Shown one piece after another: positions 1 to 8,510 of a stretch of 64,000 nucleotides of DNA. How positions within the stretch are numbered: position 1 is the stretch's first letter; each line of letters opens with the position of its first letter. The DNA comes from Nocardioides marinus (GTDB taxonomy: Bacteria; Pseudomonadota; Alphaproteobacteria; Rhodobacterales; Rhodobacteraceae). Location of the stretch: NCBI GenBank assembly GCA_019801415.1, contig JAHVJD010000009.1, positions 1-64,000 of the forward strand. Reading direction: 5' to 3'. Position numbers and translations under genes: made by a program. The notes beneath the pieces are model-generated. The model made no database searches, was not told the DNA's origin, and saw only the letters and a list, made by a program, of their open reading frames with translations.

Positions 1-489
1 CCGCCCACATATCTCTTCAGTTATCCATCAATGTCAAAGAGCATACACCCGGAGGCAAAAACAGGACCGTTGCGCCATTCTCACAGCGCGCCCGCCTCGT
101 TCCATCCAACAGATGCCGCTGTCTCTCCAGCGCGTCCCGCCGTCTCTCCGGCGTGTCAGCAGCGCCTCAGCGCCGCCGGTGAAGGGGCTTTTAGGGACAC
201 CCCGGATGAGTCGCAACCCCAAAATTCACAAAAACGCAGATCCGCCGAAGAAAATCCCTGCAACAACAAAAAATCAATGACTTAGCAGGAAAGAAACCCG
301 CCAGGACCTGGCGCAGGATCGCCGATGCAGCCCTCCCAGCCCCGCCCCGCGACCGTGACCAGCACCCAAACGCCCAGTTACCCACAGACTCGCAGGACTT
401 GCCCACAGACCACCCCCGGAATCAGCCGCACCCAAGGCCACCTGCCCCGCAGCCGACTCGCTCACACCAGGCACCGGGCAGAAACGAAA
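1..489. other. Left-edge non-coding stretch with DnaA-box-like repeats
   Basis: No convincing gene is seen; the short reading frames here resemble nothing recognisable. An A-rich patch lies around 225-285. Two near-identical 12-mers, TTACCCACAGAC (378-389) and TTGCCCACAGAC (399-410), are direct repeats 21 bp apart, about two helical turns. Their first nine bases differ from the DnaA box TTATCCACA by one and two positions. TTATCCATC occurs at about 19-27. The region lies downstream of the formate dehydrogenase terminator, and what lies further left is outside the window. Confidence 0.4.
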
Positions 490-514
490 ACGGGCGCCCT
501 CTGGGGGCGCCCGT
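490..514 (-). terminator. Intrinsic terminator of the formate dehydrogenase operon
   Basis: A perfect 10-bp stem (490-499 with 505-514) and 5-nt loop lie about 20 nt past the fdsA stop codon on the minus strand. They are followed by a T-rich tail (TTTCGTTTC). This closes the operon directly after fdsA. Confidence 0.8.
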
Positions 515-535
515 CTGGATCGTCTGCCAAAAGGT

Positions 536-3310
536 CTATTCGGCGGCAATCTGCGCTTCGACCTTTTCCACCCGCACCGCGGCGAATTTGAACTCCGGGA
601 TCTTGCCGTAGGGGTCCAGCGCCGGGTTGGTCAGGATATTGGCGGCGGCTTCCACATAGGCAAAGGGCACGAACACCATGTCCTCGGCGATTGCGCGGTC
701 GGCGCGGGCCATGATCTCGATCGATCCGCGCCGGGTGGTCAGGCGCACCATCTCGCCCGGCTCCACGCCCATCAGCTTCAGGGTGCGCGGGTTGAGGGAG
801 CAGTTCGCCTCCGGCTCCACCGCATCCAGCACCTTGGACCGGCGGGTCATCGAGCCCGTGTGCCAATGCTCCAGCTGGCGGCCGGTGGTCATGATCATCG
901 GGAACTCCGCATCCGGCGCCTCGTCCGGGGCGATCACCGCCGCCGGGGTGAAGCGCGCCCGGCCGCTGTCCCGCGGGAAACCGTCGCCGAACACGATCGC
1001 CTGGCCGGGATCGGTTTCATGCAGCGACGGGTACGTGATGGTCTCCACCTCCAAGCGCTCCCAGGTGATGTTGTCGAGCGACTTCATGTTCAGCTTCATC
1101 TCGGCAAAGACCTCGGAGACATCCTTGTAGTCCCACGGCAGGCCGATACGCTGCGCGAGGTCGACGGTGATCTGCCAGTCCTCGCGCGCTTCGCCCGGCG
1201 GCGGCACCGCGGGACGCACCCGCTGCACCTGCCGGTTGGTGTTGGAGACGGTGCCGTTCTTTTCATAGAGCGCCGAGGCGGGCAGGATGATATCCGCGTA
1301 GTTTGCCGTCTCGGTCAGGAAGATATCCTGCACGATCAGCAGCTCCAGCTTGGCGAAAGCATCGCGTGCATGGTCCACGTCCGGGTCCGACATCGCCGGG
1401 TTTTCCCCCTGGATGTACATGCCCTTGATGTTGCCGGCATAGACCTCGTCGACGATCTCAGTCACCGTCAGCCCCTTCTCGTTCGAGAAGTCGCCGCCGC
1501 CCCAGACATCCGTGAAGCTGCGGCGGACGTCGTCCGAGGTCACGGTCTGGTAGTCCGGCAGGAACATCGGGATGAGGCCCGCATCGGACGCCCCCTGCAC
1601 GTTGTTCTGGCCGCGCAGCGGGTGCAGACCGGCACCGGGCTTGCCGACATTGCCGGTCATCAGCGCAAGGCTGATCAGGCAGCGCGAGTTGTCGGTGCCG
1701 TGGATGTGCTGCGACACCCCCATTCCCCAGAAGATCAGCCCCGCCTTGCCGTTCGCAAAGGTGCGCGCGACGCGGCGCAGCTGCTCGGGGGACACGCCGC
1801 AGATTTCCGACATCTTCTCGGGCGTGAACTGGCGCAGGTGCTCCTTCTCGGCCTCCCAGTTCTCGGTCCAGCGGTGGATGTACTGGCTGTCGTAGAGTTC
1901 CTCCTCGACGATCACGTTCATGATCGCGTTCAGCATCGACACGTCCGCACCGGGACGGAACTGCACCATTTCGGTCGCGAACCGGCGCAGGCCGACGCCG
2001 CGCGGATCCATCACGATCAGCTTGCCGCCGCGCTTGGTGAACTGCTTGAAGTAGGTCGCCGCAACGGGGTGGTTCTCGATCGGGTTGGAGCCGATAACAA
2101 TCGCCACATCCGCGTTCTCGATCTCGTTGAAGGTTGCGGTCACAGCACCGGAGCCGACGTTTTCGATCAGCGCCGCAACGGACGACGCATGGCACAGTCG
2201 GGTGCAGTGGTCGACATTGTTGTGCTTGAAGCCCTGGCGGATGAACTTCTGGAAGAGATAGGCCTCTTCGTTGGTGCATTTCGCCGAGCCGAAGCCCGCA
2301 ACCGATTTCGGGTTCTCGTCCCGCAGGCGCATCAGACCCTTGGCAGCGAGATCCATCGCCTCTTCCCAGGTCGCTTCGCGGAAGTGCGTCGACAGATTGC
2401 CCGGATCGACGTTCAGACCTTTGGCCGGGGCTTCGTCGCGGCGGATCAGCGGCTTGGTCAGACGGTGCGGGTGGTGGATATAGTCAAAGCCAAAGCGCCC
2501 CTTCACGCACAGGCGGCCCTCATTGGCGGGGCCATTGATGCCCTCGACGTATTTGACCTTGCCATCCTTCACCTTGAGGCTGACCTTGCAACCGACGCCG
2601 CAGAACGGGCAGACGCTTTCAGTCTCGGAGTCGTAATCCTTGCTGTCGCCCACCTGCGCCTCGTCGACCACGGTCGCGGGCATCAGTGCGCCGGTCGGGC
2701 AGGCCTGCACGCATTCGCCACAGGCCACGCAGGAGGACGCGCCCATCGGGTCGGCGATATCAAACGTCGGATAGGCATCATGACCACGGCCCGCCATGCC
2801 GATCACGTCGTTCACCTGCACCTCGCGGCAGGCGCGCACGCACAGGCCGCAGGAAATACAGGCATCCAGGTTGACGCTCATGGCGACATGGCTGTCGTCC
2901 AGCAGCGGGATGCGGCCCTCTTCCAGCTTGGGAAAGCGGCTTTCGGTGACGCCGTTCAGCTCGGCCATGTCCCACATGTGGCTGGACTTGTCGTGCGCCT
3001 TGTCGCGTTCGGGCTGATCGGCCACCAGGAGTTCCATCACCATCTTGCGGGCATTCTCGGCCCGCGCGTTGTTGGTGGTGACAACCATGCCCTCGGCCGG
3101 TTCGCGGATGCAGGAGGCGGCCAGCGTGCGCTCGCCCTCGATCTCCACCATGCAAGCGCGGCAGTTGCCGTCGGGGCGGTAGCCCGGCTGCGGCTTGTGG
3201 CACAGATGCGGGATCTTCAGCCCGCGGCCATTGGCCACTTCCCAGATGGTCTGGCCTTTTTCTGCCGTGACCTCTTTGCCGTCGAGGGTGAATGTAACGA
3301 GATTGCTCAT
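536..3310 (-). CDS. fdsA: NAD-dependent formate dehydrogenase, alpha (molybdenum) subunit
   Basis: The 924-aa catalytic subunit would oxidise formate to CO2 and pass electrons to the FdsGB flavin/NAD module in the cytoplasm. Domains in order: NuoG-like 2Fe-2S ferredoxin domain (C37, C50, C53, C67); two 4Fe-4S clusters (C151/154/157/161 and C194/197/200/204); the bis-MGD oxidoreductase fold with a further 4Fe-4S site (C234, C237, C241, C268). C373-H374, in the context DHCTRLCH, aligns with the SeCys-His of E. coli FdhF, so this is the cysteine type. The start ATG lies 3 nt after the fdsGB stop. An intrinsic terminator follows at once, so the fdsC/fdhD and fdsD accessory genes usually found in this operon are not downstream here. 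Confidence 0.95.
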   Translation of the reverse strand: MSNLVTFTLDGKEVTAEKGQTIWEVANGRGLKIPHLCHKPQPGYRPDGNCRACMVEIEGERTLAASCIREPAEGMVVTTNNARAENARKMVMELLVADQPERDKAHDKSSHMWDMAELNGVTESRFPKLEEGRIPLLDDSHVAMSVNLDACISCGLCVRACREVQVNDVIGMAGRGHDAYPTFDIADPMGASSCVACGECVQACPTGALMPATVVDEAQVGDSKDYDSETESVCPFCGVGCKVSLKVKDGKVKYVEGINGPANEGRLCVKGRFGFDYIHHPHRLTKPLIRRDEAPAKGLNVDPGNLSTHFREATWEEAMDLAAKGLMRLRDENPKSVAGFGSAKCTNEEAYLFQKFIRQGFKHNNVDHCTRLCHASSVAALIENVGSGAVTATFNEIENADVAIVIGSNPIENHPVAATYFKQFTKRGGKLIVMDPRGVGLRRFATEMVQFRPGADVSMLNAIMNVIVEEELYDSQYIHRWTENWEAEKEHLRQFTPEKMSEICGVSPEQLRRVARTFANGKAGLIFWGMGVSQHIHGTDNSRCLISLALMTGNVGKPGAGLHPLRGQNNVQGASDAGLIPMFLPDYQTVTSDDVRRSFTDVWGGGDFSNEKGLTVTEIVDEVYAGNIKGMYIQGENPAMSDPDVDHARDAFAKLELLIVQDIFLTETANYADIILPASALYEKNGTVSNTNRQVQRVRPAVPPPGEAREDWQITVDLAQRIGLPWDYKDVSEVFAEMKLNMKSLDNITWERLEVETITYPSLHETDPGQAIVFGDGFPRDSGRARFTPAAVIAPDEAPDAEFPMIMTTGRQLEHWHTGSMTRRSKVLDAVEPEANCSLNPRTLKLMGVEPGEMVRLTTRRGSIEIMARADRAIAEDMVFVPFAYVEAAANILTNPALDPYGKIPEFKFAAVRVEKVEAQIAAE

Positions 3311-3313
3311 GGT

Positions 3314-5002
3314 TCAGACCTCCTCGGGGAAATGTTTCATGGTCAAGCGGATCGGGTTCGGCGCCGCCTGGCCCAAGCCGCAGATCGAGGCGTCGACCAT
3401 GGTCTGGCTCAACTCCTCCAACAGCGACTGGTCCCATTTCGGGGCCTGCATCAGCTTCACCGCCTTTTCGCAGCCGACCCGGCAGGGGGTGCACTGGCCG
3501 CAGCTTTCATCCTCGAAGAAGCGCAGCATGTTCAGCGCCGCATCGCGGGCCGAGTCCTGATCGGACAGCACGACCACGGCGGCGGAGCCGATGAAGGTGC
3601 CATGCGGTTGCAGCGTGTCGAAATCCAGCGGGATGTCATTCATCGATGCCGGCAGCAGGCCCGACGACGGACCACCCGGCTGATACGCCTTGAAGCTGTG
3701 GCCATCCAGCATGCCGCCCGCGGCCTCGATGATGTCGGTGATGGTGGAGCCGGCGGGCAGCAGATGCACGCCCGGGTTCTTCACCCGGCCCGAAACAGAA
3801 TAGCTGCGCAGCCCCTTGCGGCCGTTCTTCTCGACCGCGTTCAGGCACTCCGGCCCTTCGCGGTTGATCTTGCAGACCCAGTACAGGGTCTCGACGTTGT
3901 GCACGAGGGTCGGACGTCCGAAGATCCCCACCTGCGCCACAAACGGCGGGCGGTGGCGCGGCTCACCGCGCTTGCCTTCGATCGACTCGATCATCGCGCT
4001 TTCTTCACCGCAGATATAGGCCCCTGCCCCGCGGCGCAGGTCGATGTAACCCGGCGCAACCACGCCCGCCTCTTCCAGCGCCTTGATCTCGCGGCGCAGG
4101 ATTTCCAGCACCGCCGGATATTCGTCGCGCATGTAGATAAAGGCTTTCTCGGCCTCGACCGCCCAGGCGGCGATCAGCATGCCTTCGAGGAAGACATGCG
4201 GGGTGCGCTCCAGGTAGTAGCGATCCTTGAAGGTGCCCGGCTCGCCCTCGTCGCCGTTCACGGCCAGATAGCGCGGGCCTTCGTTGGCGCGCACAAAGCC
4301 CCATTTGGTGCCGGAGGGGAAACCCGCGCCGCCAAGGCCGCGCAGACCCGCTTCCTTGACCTTTTCCTGCACCGCTTCCCAGTCGCCATTCGCGCGCAGC
4401 TCTTCCAGCGTCACGTAGCCGCCCGCCAGCGCGTATTCCTGGTAGGTTTGATAGTCCGGGATATGCGCGTGGGTGTCACCCGCCGCAATTGCCGCTTCGA
4501 CCTTTTCGACCGTGGCGTGGTCGATGTGGTTATGGCCGAGCTCCAGCACCGGCGCGGTGTCGCAGCGGCCCATGCAGGGCGCGCGCAGCACGCGGACCTG
4601 GCTGGCGTCCAGACCGTCTTCCAGGGCCTGTTTCAGCTGTTCCGACCCGGCCAGTTCACAGGAAAGCGAGTCACAGACCCGGATGGTCAGCGCCGGAGGC
4701 GGCGTCTCGCCCTCGCGCACCACGTCGAAATGCGCGTAGAAGCTGGCGACCTCGTAGATCTCCGCCTGCCCGGTGCGCAACTCCTCGGCCAGCGCGCGGA
4801 TATGCGCCGCGCTGAGGTGGCCGTATTTATCCTGGATCAGATGCAGGAATTCGATCAGCAGATCCCGGTTGCGCGGGCGGTCCCCCAGCAGTGCTTGAAC
4901 CTCGCTCAGCGCGTGGTCATCCACCTGACGGCCCTTGGGCGTCTTGCGCCCCTTGCCGCGGCCGGATTTCCATACGCCCTTGCTATCATCCAATGGTGCC
5001 AT
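3314..5002 (-). CDS. fdsB: NAD-dependent formate dehydrogenase, fused gamma-beta (NuoE-NuoF-like) subunit
   Basis: This 562-aa protein joins two parts that are separate genes (fdsG, fdsB) in Rhodobacter capsulatus. Residues about 30-175 are NuoE/thioredoxin-like with 2Fe-2S ligands C110, C115, C143, C147. Residues about 185-562 are NuoF-like with the FMN glycine loop RGLGGAGFPSG (221-231), a GAGAYICGEE NAD-side motif and a C-terminal 4Fe-4S motif ESCGQCTPC. It takes electrons from FdsA to FMN and NAD+. The start ATG has GGAG 9 nt upstream. It is probably co-transcribed with fdsA and controlled by the adjacent LysR protein. The symbol fdsB is used for want of a name for the fusion. Confidence 0.92.
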   Translation of the reverse strand: MAPLDDSKGVWKSGRGKGRKTPKGRQVDDHALSEVQALLGDRPRNRDLLIEFLHLIQDKYGHLSAAHIRALAEELRTGQAEIYEVASFYAHFDVVREGETPPPALTIRVCDSLSCELAGSEQLKQALEDGLDASQVRVLRAPCMGRCDTAPVLELGHNHIDHATVEKVEAAIAAGDTHAHIPDYQTYQEYALAGGYVTLEELRANGDWEAVQEKVKEAGLRGLGGAGFPSGTKWGFVRANEGPRYLAVNGDEGEPGTFKDRYYLERTPHVFLEGMLIAAWAVEAEKAFIYMRDEYPAVLEILRREIKALEEAGVVAPGYIDLRRGAGAYICGEESAMIESIEGKRGEPRHRPPFVAQVGIFGRPTLVHNVETLYWVCKINREGPECLNAVEKNGRKGLRSYSVSGRVKNPGVHLLPAGSTITDIIEAAGGMLDGHSFKAYQPGGPSSGLLPASMNDIPLDFDTLQPHGTFIGSAAVVVLSDQDSARDAALNMLRFFEDESCGQCTPCRVGCEKAVKLMQAPKWDQSLLEELSQTMVDASICGLGQAAPNPIRLTMKHFPEEV

Positions 5003-5080
5003 CGGGCCCTCCAGTCAGCACGTTATTCATCGGGCAATGCCATCAAGAATGAATATCGTCAAATCTAGAAAACCGATGGA

Positions 5081-5103
5081 ACGATAAGCGCAGCTTATCT
5101 CGT
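5081..5103. promoter_or_regulatory. LysR-type operator candidate for the fds operon
   Basis: GATAAGC (5083-5089) and GCTTATC (5093-5099) form a perfect 7-bp inverted repeat around GCA. The core ATAAGCGCAGCTTAT contains T-N11-A, the classic LysR-family box. It lies about 80 bp upstream of the fdsGB start and just past the stop of the LysR gene. A TTGACG candidate -35 is on the minus strand at 5057-5062, adjacent to the palindrome. Confidence 0.6.
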
Positions 5104-5106
5104 GAT

Positions 5107-6006
5107 TTAGGTCGCATCTCCCTCGACAAAGGTCGCAACCACGCTTTTCAGCGCCTGAATGGTGGTCAGCTCCGGGCTGCGGTCCAGCGTCGCCAGGCAA
5201 ATTTGCCGGTTTTGCTCCGGCTCGACCAGGTCCAGCACGCAGGTTCCGCCCAGCCTGCCCAGCGCCTGCGTCAACGCCCGCGGCAGAATCGCCGCCGCCG
5301 ATCCCTCCAGCGCCAGCACCATCGAGGCCATGAACCCGTTGGATTCAGAGACGATCTCCGGCTTGCATCCGAGATCGGCAAAGATGCGATCCAGAATGCG
5401 ACGGTTCTGCATCTGCTGGTTCAGAAGGCTCAGTGGCAGCTCCGCCGCCTCGGCCCAGGTGATCGAGCCGTCCCGCCCGGCCACCATCGCCTCCGGCGCC
5501 AGCAACACGTAGCTTTCATCATAAAGCGGGCGCACCGTCACCAGATCGCGGCCCATGCTGTCGGCATAGGTGATACCGGCGTCTATTGTACCATCATAAA
5601 GCCGCTGCTGGATAGCCAGAGATGTCGTCGCTTCCAGTTGGGTCAGGATCCGCGGATAGCGCTGCCGCACCTGATCCACCAGCTGCGCCGCCCAGGCGGT
5701 GGCGGTCGGGATCACGCCCAGCACCAGCGTGCCGGTCACCTCGCCCCGGCTGGCGGCAATTTCCTGCTCCAGCGCCCGGGCATCATCGAGGATCGACCGC
5801 CCCCGGCGGACGATCATCAACCCCTCCTCGGTCAGCCCCTGAAACCGGTTGGCCCGGCGCACGATGGACAAGCCAAGCCGATCTTCCAGGTTGCGGATCC
5901 GCATGGAAAAGGCCGGTTGCGACATGCCGCATTCGGCCGCCGCCTTGGCAAAATGCTGGTGCCGGGCCAAGGCCGTCAGCAGCTGGAGTTCCTTGAGTTC
6001 AATCAT
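5107..6006 (-). CDS. LysR-family transcriptional regulator (probable fds regulator)
   Basis: The 299-aa protein has a typical LysR winged-helix at residues about 5-60 (LTALARHQHFAKAAAECGMS and following) and a substrate-binding domain after about residue 90. Length is normal for the family. It is transcribed in the same direction as fdsGB-fdsA, 104 bp upstream, and that gap holds a T-N11-A palindrome. By position it is the likely activator of formate dehydrogenase, as LysR-type FdsR proteins are elsewhere. The ligand, perhaps formate, is inferred from context only. Confidence 0.85.
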   Translation of the reverse strand: MIELKELQLLTALARHQHFAKAAAECGMSQPAFSMRIRNLEDRLGLSIVRRANRFQGLTEEGLMIVRRGRSILDDARALEQEIAASRGEVTGTLVLGVIPTATAWAAQLVDQVRQRYPRILTQLEATTSLAIQQRLYDGTIDAGITYADSMGRDLVTVRPLYDESYVLLAPEAMVAGRDGSITWAEAAELPLSLLNQQMQNRRILDRIFADLGCKPEIVSESNGFMASMVLALEGSAAAILPRALTQALGRLGGTCVLDLVEPEQNRQICLATLDRSPELTTIQALKSVVATFVEGDAT

Positions 6007-6144
6007 GGCGAAACCTTATGCCCGCCCGGACGGCAGGCGCAATGGGCACGACCGATGCAAACCACGGCCCATGACACCCCGGACCACATTTGCCGCAGGC
6101 CCGCCGCCGTGCCAGCCACGGACACGCACAGCAGAGACGCCGGG

Positions 6145-6696
6145 TCAGGCGCCCACCGGCTCCAGCGTGTCATGCAGGGCATCACCATAGGCTTTGCTCA
6201 GGCTGTCCAGCGCGTTGCGCGTCGCACGCAGCTGCTGGGCCAGATCGCCATGCGACACCTGCACCCGGCGGGCCAGCGCCGCGCGCTGCCGCAGCAGCCC
6301 GTCCAGCACCTCTGCCCCCCGTTCGGTCAGCCGATAACTCACCCCGGACCGCCCGGCCCCCTGCTTGCAGGTCAGGCCGGCCGCGCCCAGTTTGCGCAGC
6401 GAGTATTGGATATTTGGAATGTCGACACGGTTGGTTGCGGCGGCCAGCTCCTTGATCGCCTTGGGCTTGCCCTCGTCGCCGATCAGCTGCAACAGGGTGA
6501 CCTCCGCACCGGTCAGCGACACGTCGCTGATCTGTTCAAAGCCATGCACCTGCCAACGCGCCAGCCCTTCGGCGGCCCGTTGCACGGCCAACGCCAGCGC
6601 CTGGATGTCCTGCGCGACAGACTGTTGCTGGTCCAAGCCAGAGGTCTGCGCCTCTGCAGATGGGGAAAATGGAATGGGGGCGGTATTTATCTCCAA
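6145..6696 (-). CDS. MarR-like winged-helix transcriptional regulator
   Basis: I chose a TTG start at 6696 because GGAG lies 8 nt upstream and the protein family-like sequence begins there, giving 183 aa. Upstream in-frame codons give an unlikely Trp/Arg-rich extension. A central winged helix (SDVSLTGAEVTLLQLIG through IQYSLRKLGAAGLT) and a long C-terminal helix fit the small MarR-like regulators annotated as winged-helix DNA-binding proteins in Rhodobacteraceae. The target is unknown. It lies convergent to nothing and divergent from the epimerase gene. Confidence 0.75.
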   Translation of the reverse strand: MEINTAPIPFSPSAEAQTSGLDQQQSVAQDIQALALAVQRAAEGLARWQVHGFEQISDVSLTGAEVTLLQLIGDEGKPKAIKELAAATNRVDIPNIQYSLRKLGAAGLTCKQGAGRSGVSYRLTERGAEVLDGLLRQRAALARRVQVSHGDLAQQLRATRNALDSLSKAYGDALHDTLEPVGA

Positions 6697-7188
6697 CGAA
6701 CGAACTCCAATATTAAAATGGCCATGCCAGCGCACGGCAGAACACCGGGATACAAACCGAAACCAACCCAATACGGCCCACAAACGACCGATACGACGCA
6801 AACGCGAAACCGCGAAGCGTCCAGGCGACTCCGAAAAATCCGAACTAAATTCTAAGCAATATATCCAACCATTTGTGACAAGGTTCAATACCGAAGCTTC
6901 CAAGCCCGTTTTCAGGCCGTCCCAACACCACATCTTTCACGTGGAACATCCCGAACATCGCCCGGCGCCCAGCCGCGGTCAGCCCGGCGTCTGCACCAGG
7001 CGCCCTGCCCAATGCCGGGTGGCCAGCAGCGTGGATTGCCCGCAAGGCCCGCCACCACTGGACAACCCGCGCCCCCGTGGCTACCCAAAGATCTACAAGG
7101 CCCTCATGTGGCTCCGCCGCCCTGCACCTGCCAGGGGCCGCGCGCCACCACACAGGGGCGTCGTTCTGCACAACCGCTGAGGCCCGGC
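6697..7188. other. Divergent intergenic region (MarR-like / epimerase)
   Basis: No gene is supported. An AT-rich patch near 6845-6870 holds TATATT and TAGAAT on the minus strand, possible -10 elements for the MarR-like gene, but no well-spaced -35 is obvious. A parS-like palindrome is at 6933-6948. The rest is GC-rich with no structure I could assign. Confidence 0.5.
6933..6948. promoter_or_regulatory. parS-like ParB binding site candidate
   Basis: TCTTTCACGTGGAACA differs from the bacterial parS consensus TGTTTCACGTGAAACA at two of 16 positions (2 and 12). Position 12 is commonly variable, and GTGGAAC right halves occur in alphaproteobacterial parS sites. The CACGTG core is intact. No other CACGTG in the window has comparable flanks. 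parS sites normally cluster near the origin. Confidence 0.5.
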
Positions 7189-8205
7189 ATGCGTATCGAC
7201 AGTTTCGGAGCCACCCCGGATGGGCATAACGTCGAGCGCATCACCCTGCGCAACGGCGGGATGCGGGCACAGATCCTGACCCTTGGCGCGGTCCTGCGCG
7301 ACCTGCGACTGGAAAGCCACCCCGCGCCGCTGGTGCTGGGGCTGAACTCCGCCGCCGATTACTGGGACAGCCCCTGGTATTTCGGGGCCATCGCTGGCCG
7401 CGTCGCCAACCGGGTTGCCCGGGGGCACCTGCCGCTCAACGGCACCGATCACCAGCTGGACCGGAACTTTCTGGGAAAACACATGCTGCACGGCGGGCGG
7501 GATGGGCTGCACCGGCAGGTTTGGACGATCGAGGCCGCCGAGGACGCCAGCGTCACCCTTGGCTGCCGCCTCGCGGATGGTCACATGGGCTTTCCCGGCG
7601 CGCTGCAGGTCACATGTCGCTACAGCCTCCACCCCGACAACAGCCTGGAGATCACGCTGAGCGCCCGGGCCGACGCCGACACGGTCTGCAATCTGGCGCC
7701 GCATTTCTATTTCAATCTGGATGACAGCGGCGATCTGTGCCACCACCGCCTGCAGGTGCAGGCGGATCAAATCCTCGAAACGGACGCGGATCTCGTGCCC
7801 ACCGGCAAGTGCCTGCAGCTGGATGGCCACCCCAAGGACCTGCGCCGCCCGCGCGCCGCCGCCGCGACCGCGCTCGATGACAATTACTGCTGTTCGCAAA
7901 CGGTCACGCCGAGGCGCGAAGTGGCCCACCTGCACAGCACCGCTTCCGGCATCGGAATGCGTCTGCACAGCAATCAACCGGGGCTGCAGGTGTTCAACGC
8001 AGCCGGGATGCGTAGCCAACACCCAGGTCTCGACGGGCGTTCATACGGCAACCACGCCGGTATTGCACTGGAACCCCAAGGCTGGCCGGACGCCGTGCAC
8101 CACCCCACGTTCCCGTCAATCATCCTGCGCCGCAACGCGCACTACGAGAGCCGCAATCTCTTTTCTTTCGAGCACCTTGCAGGAAATGGGACTGGTCCTG
8201 GCTGA
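7189..8205 (+). CDS. galM: Aldose 1-epimerase (galactose mutarotase family)
   Basis: The 338-aa protein matches the GalM fold in length and motifs. It interconverts alpha and beta anomers of aldoses in the cytoplasm. Visible motifs are FGAIAGRVANRVA, the substrate-binding histidine in MLHGGRDGLHRQVW, a second histidine in NLAPHFYFNL, and the C-terminal GIALEPQGWPD bearing the catalytic glutamate. The ATG at 7189 was chosen because upstream codons do not look like protein. No sugar operon surrounds it. A tRNA-Arg gene lies downstream on the other strand. Confidence 0.88.
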   Translation: MRIDSFGATPDGHNVERITLRNGGMRAQILTLGAVLRDLRLESHPAPLVLGLNSAADYWDSPWYFGAIAGRVANRVARGHLPLNGTDHQLDRNFLGKHMLHGGRDGLHRQVWTIEAAEDASVTLGCRLADGHMGFPGALQVTCRYSLHPDNSLEITLSARADADTVCNLAPHFYFNLDDSGDLCHHRLQVQADQILETDADLVPTGKCLQLDGHPKDLRRPRAAAATALDDNYCCSQTVTPRREVAHLHSTASGIGMRLHSNQPGLQVFNAAGMRSQHPGLDGRSYGNHAGIALEPQGWPDAVHHPTFPSIILRRNAHYESRNLFSFEHLAGNGTGPG

Positions 8206-8319
8206 AGCCGGATACAGTCTTCCCGATGCACCCAAAGCCGCAGCGGAACGTACATCCGCCGACAACGCACATCGATCAGCTGCGCGCGATCAATTCTCTG
8301 CAAACAGGAGGGAGGGTAG

Positions 8320-8396
8320 TGGCGGACCGAGGAGGATTCGAACCCCCGACCCCTTGATTCGTAGTCAAGTACTCTATCCAGCTGAGCTATCGGTCC
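8320..8396 (-). tRNA. tRNA-Arg (anticodon ACG)
   Basis: The 77-nt cloverleaf is complete on the minus strand: acceptor GGACCGA paired with TCGGTCC, D arm AGCTCAGCTGG, anticodon stem CTTGA/TCAAG with loop CTACGAA (anticodon ACG, expected to be edited to ICG), T arm with GGTTCGAATCC, discriminator G and encoded CCA. It reads CGU/CGC/CGA arginine codons. Confidence 0.96.
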
Positions 8397-8510
8397 ACTG
8401 CGGCGGGGTTTATCCTTGGCACCGAGGCAGCGCAACCCCAAAAACAAAAAACTTTCACTTGCCTGTCACATGCCCCGCGCGACGGCCACCGGCAGCCTGC
8501 CCGGCGCGGC

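Noticed and set aside
1-489. oriC at the left edge
   Set aside because: Only degenerate DnaA-like boxes are present, and dnaA, gidA, parAB or hemE are not visible.
860-5068. A 1402-aa plus-strand open frame across the formate dehydrogenase genes
   Set aside because: It is antisense to fdsA/fdsGB, whose motifs are unmistakable. High GC content makes long antisense frames common; the frame shows no recognisable protein.
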